A stretch of DNA of 64,000 nucleotides from Nelumbo lutea (lineage: Eukaryota; Streptophyta; Magnoliopsida; Proteales; Nelumbonaceae). The notes beneath the pieces are model-generated. The model was not told where the DNA came from. It searched no databases and saw nothing but the letters and a program-made list of their open reading frames with translations. Location of the stretch: contig JAKGHH010000001.1 of assembly GCA_022828595.1 (NCBI GenBank), positions 142,495,017-142,559,016 on the forward strand, given 5' to 3'. Every line of letters starts with the position of its first letter. Within the stretch, counting starts at the first letter, position 1. Both the position numbers and the translations under genes were made by a program. Positions 11,009-22,016 of this stretch are shown here, piece after piece.

Positions 11009-12202
11009 AGCTGCGTTTAGTTTGTGGGAAGACTTTGGTGGAATTGGAATGGAAAAATGGGTAGAAAATTTTAATGCTCCATTGTTTGGTTGCAAGAGAG
11101 AAAATAGTGGGAAAAATAACCATAGTAAAAATTATTAATTAGTTAATTAATTAGTAACATTTTTATTATTTTATATTTTTCTACTATTAATTAGTAATAT
11201 TTTATTGAAATAATTTTATAATTAATTAATATTGACAATTATATAATTAATTATTATTTAAGAATTAATATTTTAAATTTTATTAATATTTACTATGAAT
11301 TAATTAATATTTTTTATTATTAATTATTTTCAATATTTAACATTTTTATTATTTAATTAGTTTTCTTGAATAATAAATTATATTAATAATGAAATCATAA
11401 TCTATTTATTCATTAATTAGTTAATTAATTATTAACTACTTTTTTAATTATTAATTACTTATAAATAATTTTTATCATGATATTAATTATTTAAAGTATA
11501 TAATTAGTTATTTAAATATTTTAATTGATTAATATTTTACATTTTATTATTTTATAAGTTATTATTATTACTATATTTTACTAATACCCATGACTTAATT
11601 AACAATTTTAGTATTAATTATTCATAAATTATTAAATAATTTATCATTACTAAATAATTTATTTTAATTAATTTATTAATTATAAAATAATTAATTAATT
11701 ATTAAATATTTTACTTTTAATTATTAATTAATTAATAATATTTTTGTGACTGATTATTTTATGGTTAAACATTATTTTGATATTAATCAGTAATTAATAA
11801 CATTAATTAATATTTTAATTATTATTAGTTTACATTTTATTTCATTAATACTTATGACTTAATTAATAATTTTAATATTTTTCTTTGAAAAATAATTAAT
11901 TAATTATTTATTTATATTTTTATTAAATAATTAATGTTTTATTTATGGGCCATGAATCTAATATTAATTGTTAGAAGTACTACAAGCAAGGTGTTTTTCT
12001 TAGTTAAATAAGTTTTCCCACTACATTCCCACTTGTTTCCCACGAAAATGTGGGACTCTACATCCCAAGAATTGAGATCTATAATCCCACCTTTTTCCCA
12101 TCCCATCTCATGACATCCCACAAATCAAACATGGGATGGGAGGAATATTCCAAAATATTAATTCAATATTTTCCCTTCCCATCCCACAAACCAAGAAAAA
12201 CC
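11009..12202. mobile_element. Harbinger-like TIR element with A/T-only core
   Basis: The left end AGCTGCGTTTAGTTTGTGGG and the inward-read right end GGTTTTTCTTGGTTTGTGGG share TTTxGTTTGTGGGA, and TTA flanks both sides (11006-11008 and 12203-12205). The outer 100-200 bp at each end are rich in CCCATCCCA and TGTGGGA words. The 11130-11940 core is almost entirely A and T with dozens of TTAATTAAT words and no frame. The outermost bases pair poorly, so the exact ends are tentative. Confidence 0.5.
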
Positions 12203-13139
12203 TTATCTTCTCATGAATACTCTAGCTTCTACTTCTTGCTTTTCCGGGGAATACCATTCCTGCTGGTGGGTCTGGCTAGAGTGTTGACCTAATTGGTGAA
12301 CAGTAATGCCCATGATTTATGGAGAAGAATGTTATGCAATTATTAGTAATTAGTCGAACTAGATTAAAGACATATTTCATGCATGGGTCTTACAAATTTT
12401 ATACGGAAAAGTATGGTTATGGATAGGCCTAATGCAGATTTCTGATTTTCACTGCAAATCTATAAACATTCAAAATGTTAAAAAATCACACTCTATGCAC
12501 CTATACCCACCCGTGAATTGACATCAATTCCGAGCTAGCACCTACCCCAACTGTAATTTGTACCTATAAATTCTGACCCTGGGCTGATTTTATTACATGA
12601 TCTAAGAATCATCATTCATGGCATCTAGGGAAGTCCCCTCATTCCACTTGGTCCGGATACTGACCTATTCAATTACTAATAGTGTTGTGATGGAATAAAT
12701 CTAATGGAACTTGCTCACAGAACAATCAATCAAAAACAGTACTCCATCACAAGGAGCATTTGGCAGATCTTAGTTGGGGTTCTAAATTTAATTGCCAATA
12801 TTTTGATTGATTATAGAAAAAAAAAGTAGAAGAGGTAGGGTTTTGTGAAAATAGATGGATATAGCCATCACCAATTCACCATGTTGATTGGGAATTATTA
12901 GTTTTACAGCAGTTGATCAAAGAGTAGTTAAACCGCGCGGGCGGGGGAGGGAAAAAAAGGAAACCAAAGGCTTTAATTACACGATGTGCTCAATGAGAGC
13001 TGGTCCATTTCATCTGACGTTTCTCATGGTTTCCTCTAAGCTTGGACAAGGCAGCCTTTACATTACAAAACAAAAAATCCAGATCTTAGATATATTAAGG
13101 GAGCTAAGCTTTCGTAGGCCTCTTATTATAGCCCAGAGT
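12203..13139. other. Intergenic DNA, no gene seen
   Basis: Ordinary spacer. The 99-codon frame at 12888-13187 shows no domain, and no RNA gene was recognised. Confidence 0.5.
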
Positions 13140-13640
13140 TCAGACTCTACCGCAAACACTGTTGATGTGCCAAGAACCATCAACTAAAATGACAGTCTGA
13201 AAAGAACTGAGAATCCAGCAATGTGTACCCTTTTTAAAAACATCTAGGGGATCTGGCTTCTTTCCATTGATGAAGATGAAGCTAACTTCATTCCTTTCAT
13301 CCCATATAGCTAAAATTCTGGATAGATAAACTGTTCTAAGAGCCTTTTCGGTGGGGTGTCTAGGAACCCACCATCCAATAAATAAAGAGTGTTGTGAATT
13401 GGGTAGTATGTGTTCAAAACCCTGAAATTTTCTTAAGGTATTTGATTTTCTGATGTAATAAAAATCCATGTTGACTTTTATGAAGCATCGCCAGGCACTT
13501 GTTCTCGTGGATAAAAGAAGATTGTCTTCCTACTGAGACGACATTTCCCGAAGATGGATTCATTGGAAGGCGAGTTAAATATTGTATATATACACATATT
13601 TTTTCTGTTTTTATTTTTATTTTATAGTATTTAGATGGAT
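13140..13640 (-). pseudogene. Possible LINE remnant (zf-RVT linker to RNase H start)
   Basis: A 109-codon minus frame (13140-13469) contains LAIWDERNEVSF, then GKKPDPLDVF, and near its end TVILVDGSWHIN. That order (tryptophan-rich WxERN linker, then a VDGSW RNase H opening) resembles the tail of plant non-LTR retrotransposon polyproteins. A second frame upstream on the same strand (13414-13644) reads SGNVVSVGRQSSFIHENKCL and overlaps it, as expected after a frameshift. No reverse transcriptase core is present. A resemblance, not a firm identification. Confidence 0.35.
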
Positions 13641-13993
13641 GCATGTCATCGATTATTTTGACTTGTGAAGAATTGTCAGAGTGTTGTGGACAAAGAGAGT
13701 ATTAGCCACATTTGGTGTTTGGGGATAGTAAAACTCTTAATGATTGTATATTTTTGGGTTATTGTGATTGATCAATTCTCATTCTCTACTTTATTTGTTC
13801 GAAATTTAGTGTTTTTCATATCTTAAGAAAAAAGGTAAAATGACTATGAAGGGTAATATTGGGTTTTTTGGAAAAATTTAACCGCATTAGAGTTCTGGTT
13901 CACATGGAACTGGATCTTGACAGATTAATAACGGGGGAGGTCTCAGGTCGAGAGGTCTTAGCCCTTTTTTTAAAGAGGGGGTGGTGAGGTTTA

Positions 13994-14670
13994 GGTGGTG
14001 TTTGATAAATCTGAAAAGTTAAAAAGATATTAAATGTGTTTGAAATCTGAAAGAGGTATAATTGCTTTTTTACTTTTTAGAGGATCTGAATCCATAGGTT
14101 TGTTTGTATTGGATCAACCCTTTATCATCTGAAATTTACTGATTTTACTATTTAACTCTTAAAACATACAATTTGGAAATGTTGAATTCAATTTACATTA
14201 TCTCATAAAAAATAATTTTTAACCTCAAAATAATATTGAAATAATACAAATAATAAATAATAAATTAATAATTACTAATTAATAAATGAAACAATTAAAA
14301 TTAAAAAATAATTAATGATTATAAAAATATTAAAATAATTAATAATTTACACATAAAAATTAAAATTATTCTTATAAATTAATGAAATAATTAAAAATTA
14401 CTAGTTAATAATTAATAAATAACACAAGTAAATTTAATAAAAATAATTAATGTTTGATAAAATATTAATATAATTTATAATTAATAATTAATAAAAGCAT
14501 TTTTATTATTCACCAAAGTACCGAACCACCACCGTTGCTTGTTGCAATGGTGGTGGTGGGAAGACAGGGGAGAGAGTGAGAGATAGAAGACAGGGGAGAG
14601 AGAGAGAGAGAGCCGTTGTGGGGAGAGAGAGAAGACAACAACGGTGATAGTGGTGAGAAGATAGGGGAGG

Positions 14671-14713
<43 letters not shown>

Positions 14714-14859
14714 CAAGGGAGAGAGTGAGAGAAAGAAGACAAGGGAGAGAGAGAGAGAAGACAAGGGAGAGAGTGAGAGAAAGAAGGCAGGGGAGAGAGA
14801 GAGCCGCTGTTGGGGGAGAGAGAGAGAAGACAACGATGGTGGGGGTGGTGGGAAGATAG

Positions 14860-14902
<43 letters not shown>

Positions 14903-15437
14903 CAGGGGAGAGAGAGAGCCATTGCTGCAAGTTGCAGTGGCAGTGGCAGGAATACAAGGCGAAGAGAGCGAGAGTGAGAGAAGATAAGGGAAGAGAGAGA
15001 GAGAGCCACCGCTGCAAGTTGCAATGGCGATGGCGGGAAGACAAGTCAAAGAGAGAGAGAGAGAGAGCAAGAGAGAGAAGACAGGGGAAGAGAGAGAGCC
15101 GCTGCTACAATGATGGCAAGAAGACAAGGTGGAGAGAGAGAGAGAGAGAGACCGAGAAAAAGCCAGAGAGAAAGAGATGTCGAATGTTTAGGCTTTCTAG
15201 GTTTGGGGGTATCAGGGGTAACTCGGGTCATTTACGAAAAATTGTAAGGATATTTTGGATATTGGGCCTGCTCTGAAACGCATCTGAGCGCGTTAAAAGT
15301 CAGCCCAAGGTCTATGATTTTCAGATCTGAAAATAAATTTCAAACCCAATTTAAGAGGTACAATCAAGCAAAGAGTGAGGTCTTAAAAGTAGCATTTTTA
15401 GATTTCAGACCTTTAAAAAGTGCAATCAAACGACACC
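13994..15437. mobile_element. TIR element (Harbinger-type TSD) with GA-rich core
   Basis: The left end GGTGGTGTTTGAT and the inward-read right end GGTGTCGTTTGAT agree at 11 of 13 bases. Both sides are flanked by TTA (13991-13993 and 15438-15440). Matching subterminal words (TCTGAAA, AAATCTGAAA) recur in opposite orientation near each end. The 1444-bp body has an A/T-rich left part (14200-14500, TTAATAATTA words) and a GA-rich right part (14550-15175). It has no transposase. The TTA duplication and end sequence fit a PIF/Harbinger-mobilised non-autonomous element. Confidence 0.68.
14550..15175 (+). repeat. GA-rich low-complexity block with degenerate repeats
   Basis: Runs of GAGAGA alternate with GAAGACAAGGGAGAGAG-type words and short islands such as GCCGCTGTTGG, GGTGGTGGGAAGA and GCTGCAAGTTGCAGTGG. 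The GAAGACA(A/G)GG box occurs at least eight times. The frames through it (up to 205 codons, in overlapping frames on both strands) are Ser/Leu- or Arg/Glu-only and come from the purine-strand bias, not from genes. GAAGAC islands about every 35-60 bp suggest a decayed minisatellite overlain by GA slippage. Confidence 0.85.
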
Positions 15438-15469
15438 TTAAATTGAAAAAAAAAAAAGAAATGAGGTTT

Positions 15470-17590
15470 AAGACTATGTTTGGCGAATAAGTGGTATGAA
15501 AAATAAATACTTATTTTTTAGTGCTTATAGCTATTTGGTGGCTCCTTTTTCAAACCATTTATACTTATTTTAAGTACTTATTGAGGTTAGGATGTTTGGT
15601 AAGCCACTTCGCCAATAAGTATTGAATTTTGCGAAAATAACATTTTTATCCCCTACTTCACAAATGCATATAAATGTTGGTTTTTAAATATTATCTATAT
15701 TCAGACAACCAAAGTGGACATAGAAACAAAAAAGGGAAAGGTTCATGGGTGAAAGGTTCAACTGGGGTTAAACCAAAGGTCGAAACGTGATGATGTGGCA
15801 TATAAATATATATACTACAAGTCTTATAATATTATATATAATATATTTTACAACTTTTATTATATTTAAATATGGCGTATGGATGGTAAGATCTTTAATT
15901 TTTAAAGTATATGACTAGGGTTTAAGTCTCTTAATTTAAATTTTCTTTAAAATATGTGTATAATAAAATCATTAATTATCACAAATAAAAAGGTGGCTAA
16001 CTGGTAATTAAGTAATACTTAAAATCAAGAAGTCATGGGCTTAAATCTTATTGCGCATGTTTTAAATTTCAATTACTTTATGACTCGAGAGGTTTCATGA
16101 AACTGGGACCGATTCATCGATTTTCTGATTAAACCAGTTGGTCAGCCAAGTTTCATCGGTTTTTAGTTATTACAGTTCTCGGGGTGTAACTGAAACTGGT
16201 TAGGGCTTTGGGTCACAATTTAACTGATCCGACCAATCGGTCCAGTATAGTTTTCTAAACATTGAATATTATAGTCAATTATTTCAATTGAAATGATTAC
16301 CCTACCCCACAAGAGACAAATGGTACACACGTGGCACTATTACCAAAAAAATAATAAATAACGATGATAAATAACAAATAACAAATAATAATAATAATGA
16401 AAAATTAAAAATAAATACTACAAAAAGATAAATTTACAAAATTACTCTCAAAGAGTTCCTTTAGAAAGTAATTTACAAAAACACTATTATGAAATTACTT
16501 TCATGGAATGAATTCATAAAAAAACAATTTTACGGAGGTACTTCTAAAAAAGCAAGTTCCATAAGTACTTCTATGAAATTCCTTTCAAGAAGTATTTTTA
16601 CATGCAGGTAATTTCAAGAAGTGATTTTTAGAAGTACTTTAAAGAATAATTTCATAAAGCAATTTTCATAGAACTAGTTCTACTTTCAAGAAGCACCCTT
16701 ATAAAAATCTGATACTGCATATTATTCATTGTAGTATGCAAGAAAGTAAAAAAAAAAAAAATCGTGTAATGCATATCATTCACAATATTATACAAATGGA
16801 AAAATCTATAATACCAGAAAGACATGAAATCGGAAGAGACTTGGCCAATCAAAGCAGCCCCATGAATTTGGTGAACACCACCTGATTGACTGTAAGTTTT
16901 TCCAATATCATGCCTTTCCGATATGATAAATGAACCCTATACAAATAAACAAAAAACTTCGGTTAATGGCATATTATTCATAGAAATATGCAAAAAAGAA
17001 AATAAAAAACCACCAAACGGTTCATACTAAGCTATTAAATCATAAAAATACATATTAGAAATGAGTGTACCTTGTTCACTGGTGATATGTTGTGTATTGG
17101 TTGCCCCAACCTTACATCTAGGCAAAAATGGTGCAGATTTAGTTTAAGAGGATCAAAAAACCCAAAAACATGTCCAAATCGGACCGAAAATGGTTCAAGA
17201 ACAATGGAAATTATGAAAATACCGCCTATGTGAGCTCCAAATCGGAAAAACCAGCCACCGGTCACCCCACTTGAACACCACCAGTCGCTTCTTCAAGCTA
17301 CCTGTGAGAATGGAGAAAACAATAGGGCTTTCTCCATTCAAGGGGGTAGCATCAGTATTTTGAAACTGTTTAGGGGCACTTTTGTCCCACAAAAATAAAA
17401 TAAACACTTATTTTTAGTACTTAAGATAAGCAACACTGGAGTTTCTTATTTTTTAAACACTTATTTTTGAAATAAGTACTTATTCTTGGCTTGTTTGCCA
17501 AACAAGAATAAGTACTTATTAACCATTTATTATGTGATCCCACCACTTATTTTAAGTACTTGTTCTAAGTGATACAAAATGGGGGCTAAA
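15470..17590. repeat. Region bounded by AAGTACTTATT-rich repeats
   Basis: Both margins (15480-15630 and 17395-17570) carry many copies of AATAAGTACTTATT-like words and TTTGGCGAATAAG or TTGTTTGCCAAACAAG, partly in inverted orientation. They look like the two ends of a TIR element, but I could not fix termini or a target duplication. Inside, 16440-16700 has tandem-like palindromic words (TTCATAGAA, AAGTACTTCTA). No host exon is seen. The short minus frames at 17035-17407 are not supported. Confidence 0.35.
16095..16265. mobile_element. Probable family A MITE, degraded copy 4
   Basis: The left side (CATGAAACTGGGACCGATTC), internal AACCAGTTGGTCAG and AACTGATCCGACCAATCGG, and the right side (AGTTTTCTAAACATTG) follow the layout of the family A elements at 904, 2214 and 6032. 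It is shorter and the target duplication is not clear. Confidence 0.4.
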
Positions 17591-19414
17591 TCTTTCATCG
17601 AACTTATTTTTGTTTAATATGATGGATATATAATATTAGATCCATACTCTATTTCCTTTTCCAAAACTTCCATATTTTTCATTTTTTAATAATTTTATGG
17701 TTTTTATATTTTTTTATTTAATCAATTATATTAAATATTGACTCATCTGACCTAGATAATTGAACCATTGATCTGCCAATCAGAAAAAAAGTCACTGAAC
17801 CATTGACTCAGTGACCAATCAGGTGATGCTCACCACAATTCACAGGTGCGATTTAACTGGTCAAAGCTCTTCCGATACCATGCCTTTTTAATATCATAAA
17901 TTATATATTATAATATAATAAACATGTATATATAAATATATATTCAATATATAAATGATTTATTATGTCGGATTAGGTCTAAACACCAAAAGCTAAGCCT
18001 AAGCACGGAAATGTCTGAATTGGGCTGGAAGTGATGAACCCTACCACTGGTTCAAATTACAATTTGGAATTTTGGATTGGTTTAAATAGACATAACCCAA
18101 AAACTACGGCTTAGGTTTGACTCAAACCAGCTTCGCCCAACTAATATGTACGAAGCCTGTGCGTTGTACGGGTCCCAACTAGTAATATTAGAACATTACT
18201 GATTCTCGCTTTTTGAAATGGGTTGAAACTTCTGCCCATGGTTCAAACATCAAAGTATCGATAGCCTGGATATGCAAAAATCACGTATTCAGAGTCTTCA
18301 ACAATTGATATTCCTTTTTATTGTAATTTTTTCATTAAGATATATACACGGATAGATAGATTAGATTGTTTGTGGATGTTTAAACCTATTAAAATGCTCC
18401 AACTCCTAGTATTTAGCATCAGTGGCCCTAATACCAATGAATTCAGATTTTGCCCTCACAGCTCTTGCTGTCCATTAGAAACATCTCTGTACTTGTATTT
18501 TTCCTATTCATGGCGAGATATTTCCGATGCATAGCTTTAAGGGTTGTGAGAATGACCTGAGGACAGATTTTGTGAAGATGAAATCCGAATTCAATACTAA
18601 TACGTATTCATACTTCGAACCACGGTCAAAGGTATGTTTTGCATAGCAAGACCTCCCATTTGAAATTCCATCAAAAATGGACTAATAGGACTTTAATTGG
18701 GTCATTCAGCTACATGTGAATCTGATCCATTATTGAAATTTCAGCTCCAAATCTGCTCCATTGTCAATAAATAACAAATAAAGTTTTTAACTTGTACATG
18801 CATAAAGGTGTATATAAATATAAAATATTATAGGTAAAGATATAATCAAACTCAGATTTTCATCAGATGGATGTGGATTTTATCCCATCCTATGGATGCA
18901 AGTTTTAACATCCAAATCTAAGTAATCACATCAGCTTTTTTCTTTTGTTTTTTTTTCTCAGTTGTTTGACATCAGCTTTGACACAACAAAGAATCCATAT
19001 TTATGGTTGGTCTTGGTTGGGCGTTAACCGGACCCAGCCTATTTAATTTATTCCTGGGGAGATGTTACAGATATTTGACTATTGGAGAGAGAGAGATCAA
19101 AGAATAATCTTATTTGAGAATTTTGTTAGAGAAAATTAAGCACCAAGAGGCTTATTATTACGATTTCTTATATTTTTAATAATTTATTTTAAAAATAACA
19201 TGTTCAAAGAATAAGAGGTCTATGTGAGCATTGAGGTGTGAGGACTCTTGGCCTCCCTCTTTCTTCTAATATAATTTAGATATAGATACCATTAAGTTGC
19301 TTTTAGAAATTTTCATAAATTCAAGAATACCATACAATTGCAAATTGGAACCAAAATGCCCTTATCTTGCTTAGGTTTAAAAGTATCAACTATAGAAAAA
19401 AAACCATGGAGTAC
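17591..19414. other. Intergenic DNA, no gene seen
   Basis: AT-rich spacer. Short stretches such as 17735-17870 (AATTGAACCATTGATCTG, TCACTGAACCATTGACTC) look like further MITE debris. No open frame has coding character and no kinase C-lobe exon was recognised on the minus strand. Confidence 0.5.
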
Positions 19415-19672
19415 AAAATTTATACTACCTATAAAAGAGAGAATGCCTCTTCTTTCTAGAATTTTCATTGGACGCTTTCTATCCCCCTTTTTTAAACATA
19501 CAATAGGCATAAAGAGGGCATATATGTCATTTCTCTCATTTTTGAAACTGTCCACTTAAAACTATCCAAAAACTGTTCACTTATAACTGTTCAGAAACTG
19601 TTCATGAATTATAAATAGTTTTATCTTAGAGATACTGCCACGTAAAAATGCACGTACATATTTACTAATAAA
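19415..19672. repeat. Dispersed repeat, copy 2 of 2
   Basis: Counterpart of 2863-3157, same orientation. Shared landmarks include ATTTATACTA, a TTTTCATTGGACG-like box, GCATATATGTCATTT, CACTTATAACTGTTCA and the tail ACTGCCACGTAAAAATGCAC with GTACATATTTACTA. The overlapping frames on both strands (19313-19559) are artefacts of this repeat. Confidence 0.6.
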
Positions 19673-19889
19673 CTACAAAAGGAAGAAATAGAGATTGATT
19701 TTAACATACCAAAAAAAATCATGGTAGAGTTAAAGGCCAAAGATCGATTGTACAAAGAAAAATATCACTTTTCCATGAGGGGAAAAGAATCTTTCCTAAG
19801 AGTTCTAATCTTGTTTGTGTTTGAAGAGTGACGTAGTTGGATCCTTTATGTTATATTCAAGAATCTATTACAAAAAAAGTTTTTCATGC

Positions 19890-20262
19890 GTCTCATGCAT
19901 GCCTCAAACAAAAAGAAAGAAAGAAAATAAAAGAAAACATAAAACCTTCTTCTTCTTCCTCCTCTTGAGGAGGCTTATGCCTTTTGTGTTCTGAACTACA
20001 CCTCATGCCTCCAGGTGAATGCCTCGCATCACGCCTCTGTATTTTAAAACAATGAGCTGAACTATTTGAACTCTAAACATCATAGATACAGCCTAAAAGA
20101 AAGTAAATTACTCTATCAACATCAAACTAAAGGCAATTTATCAAAACATCAATATAGAAAAAAAAAAAAAAAAAAAACAAGTGAGGTGTAGTGTATCACA
20201 CAAAATGAGTCTTCCTTGTGAGCCTAGGTATGCCAAAGGCACACCTTTTAAAACTTCAGCCA
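19890..20262. repeat. GCCTC/GAGGC-rich inverted-repeat element, probable
   Basis: Both sides of this interval carry palindromic GAGGCATGCATGAGACGC, GAGGAGGCTTATGCCT and AGGTGTGCCTTTGGCATACC-like words next to TTTTAAAA boxes (20040-20048 and 20247-20254), with a poly-A tract at 20160-20177. This resembles GC-boxed repeats common in plant genomes. Ends and class could not be fixed. Confidence 0.35.
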
Positions 20263-20432
20263 ACCTGAACTGAACTTCTGTCCTAGAGTTTCTCGAATCC
20301 ACTGGATATTATGGATCTTCTATTGCATCATGATTTTCAGAGATCTCAGCCTTAGGTGCAGCAATTGCTTTAGCTGCCACGGATCACGATAGTGTTTCAC
20401 ATGCCATATTGAGTGTTTTAAGATCAGAAATT
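20243..20432 (-). other. Exon-like segment with two in-frame stops
   Basis: On the minus strand one frame reads ISDLKTLNMACETLS, a TGA stop, VAAKAIAAPKAEISENHDAI, then EDP, a TAA stop, YPVDSRNSRTEVQFRLAEVL. The composition looks like soluble protein, unlike the surrounding spacer. I do not recognise it. It shows none of the motifs of the missing kinase C-lobe and no clear splice acceptor. It may be a processed pseudogene scrap or chance. Confidence 0.2.
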
Positions 20433-20640
20433 GTATAAAACTCACTTAACCAGATAGATATACATCTATATTAATCTTTAACCATCATTAACAGAAAATA
20501 GGAAGATAAAATTACTTTATCTTTTTCAAAAAAAAAAAAAACAAAAAGGTAGATAAGAGATAAGACCAATAAGTATCAGCTCCCTAAAGCAATAAAAAGA
20601 ACTAGTACTGGAAAAAAAAAAGGTCAATAAGGAAGTATAC

Positions 20641-22002
20641 CAGAAGCATCTTCAGGAGTGCATGAGTGCCTATTTGAGCAAGGGCAGTCTTAATTTGGTT
20701 GTTCCCTTCAAGCTCGTCAACATAGTAGGAAACACTTTCTCCATGCTCATAGGTCTCCACCAAGACAGCAGGATGCACAAGTGGATATAGAGGCTTTGGG
20801 AAGGAGACATCCTTCCAACTACGGAAATTATAAATAAAGCGGCTCAGTTGGGCAGCTTCCCTTGCAAGATCAACTTGAGACATCATAAAAACAGCAAACT
20901 GCTGTAGACTTTCATCCAGCCTCAGCCACTTAAGGGTAGGAATGAAATTTGAAAATTTGGCAACCAAGTTAATAATGAAAAAGTCTCTCCTAATTGCATC
21001 ACTAACTCCTGGATGCCTAACTTTAACAGCAACTAAAATGGGCTTGACATGTTGACCTGGGTATTGAAAACGCAAGGAAGCTCGATGTACTTGGGCAACA
21101 CTTCCAGATGCTACAGGTACCTCTTCAAAATCTTCAAAAATTTCAGGAAGCTTGTGATGAAATGCTTCCTCAATAATTCTTTTTGTGTAGGCAAAGCTAT
21201 GAGCTGGTGCCTCAGTCTGCAGCTTCGAAAGCTCTGTGCATAGATCTCTAGGAAAGAGATCTGGTCGTGCAGCTGCCCATTGGCCCCATTTTATGAAAGC
21301 AGGACCAGCTTTTTCTAGGGTAAGATGGACAAGATGAAGCCATGTTTTCCTAAACTGGTAACCAAAACAGTCCGCAAAAGGTGCCATTGCCATAGTGGGT
21401 AAGAATAAGATTGCCAAATAGATTGATCTCAGAAGCAAAATAAAACCCTCCAAAACCAAGAAAACGAATGATGTTAAATAAACATGTCCATTTTCTGCAT
21501 GCATGTATAAAGTCTTCCCTGTTGGAAAATATTCTGTATCAGCCCAAGCTTTCTGTGTGCATGCTACTTCTCCAATAACAAAGGCAAAAATGCTCGGAGC
21601 AACTAGATGGGACCTGGTCAATGCCAAACTCACAGCACATGCAATCCTATTTATTGGTGAAAAAGTTGGCCCACTATAAGAACATATTTGTGAGAGCCTT
21701 TTCCAAGCAATTTGGGCATGATCTATCATAGTGTTACTTGCTGAGATGATACTAAAGCTTTTGGAATAATTAGTTTTCTGCATATTTTCTTTTGCCTTAT
21801 GTGCTGTAAATGAAGGAGGTCCTCTACTAGAAAATTTATGCCATGTGTATAATCTACATATGGGGGAAGGTAGTCCAACTGTAACAACCGCCCCATGCTT
21901 CTTTGCTTCCAAATAGCTGGTCCTCTGGTTTGTGAGAATAACATGTGCAACTCTTTTAACATTTCCAAATGCAAAAAACCTGTACATTTTCAACAACAGC
22001 AT
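20641..22002 (-). CDS. ABC1/aarF-domain (UbiB family) kinase, ADCK2-like, first coding exon; 3' exons not in window
   Basis: The exon encodes about 454 residues of an atypical ABC1 kinase, a family of mitochondrial and plastid proteins linked to coenzyme Q and prenyl-lipid metabolism. Visible parts are a basic, hydrophobic N-terminus (MLLLKMYRFFAFGNVKR) compatible with organelle targeting and a membrane-like segment at about residues 177-202. Then come the family KxGQ signature (FIKWGQWAAARPDLF, K238-Q241), the ASGSVAQVHRA nucleotide loop (about 298-308), the VAVKVRHPG lysine (K327) and QVDLAREAAQL with the conserved Glu (about 382). The exon stops at a donor CTG|GTATAC (GT at 20639-20640), just before the expected catalytic HADxHPGN and metal-binding DxG exon. 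The start at 22002 is the first in-frame ATG after the acceptor at 22023-22024; ATG at 21987 (MYRFFAFG) is the alternative. An upstream in-frame stop lies in exon 1. The exon has no stop or frameshift, which suggests recent selection. The absent C-lobe means a very long intron or a truncated gene. Confidence 0.8.
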
Positions 22003-22016
22003 CACCCTTCCATCAT
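22002..22016 (-). promoter_or_regulatory. Four-codon uORF overlapping the kinase start
   Basis: Immediately after the intron acceptor the transcript reads ATGATGGAAGGGTGATG. The small frame ATG-ATG-GAA-GGG-TGA ends with a TGA whose A is the first base of the inferred kinase ATG. Stop/start overlap of this kind can couple termination to reinitiation. Functional effect is inference. Confidence 0.4.

Noticed and set aside
12888..13187. 99-codon plus-strand frame
   Set aside because: No domain, no splice signals and poor composition; the right end overlaps the LINE-like remnant on the other strand.
13600..13660. Minus-strand DMHPSKYYK as the missing ABC1 catalytic HADxHPGN motif
   Set aside because: Only D-M-H-P matches. 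The H-A before it and the G-N-I-L after it are absent, and the surrounding frame has no kinase features.
14481..15276. Overlapping frames of 114-205 codons on both strands
   Set aside because: They lie in the GA-rich block and encode only Ser/Leu/Pro or Arg/Glu runs. Open frames arise in several phases at once from the purine bias, so none is a gene.
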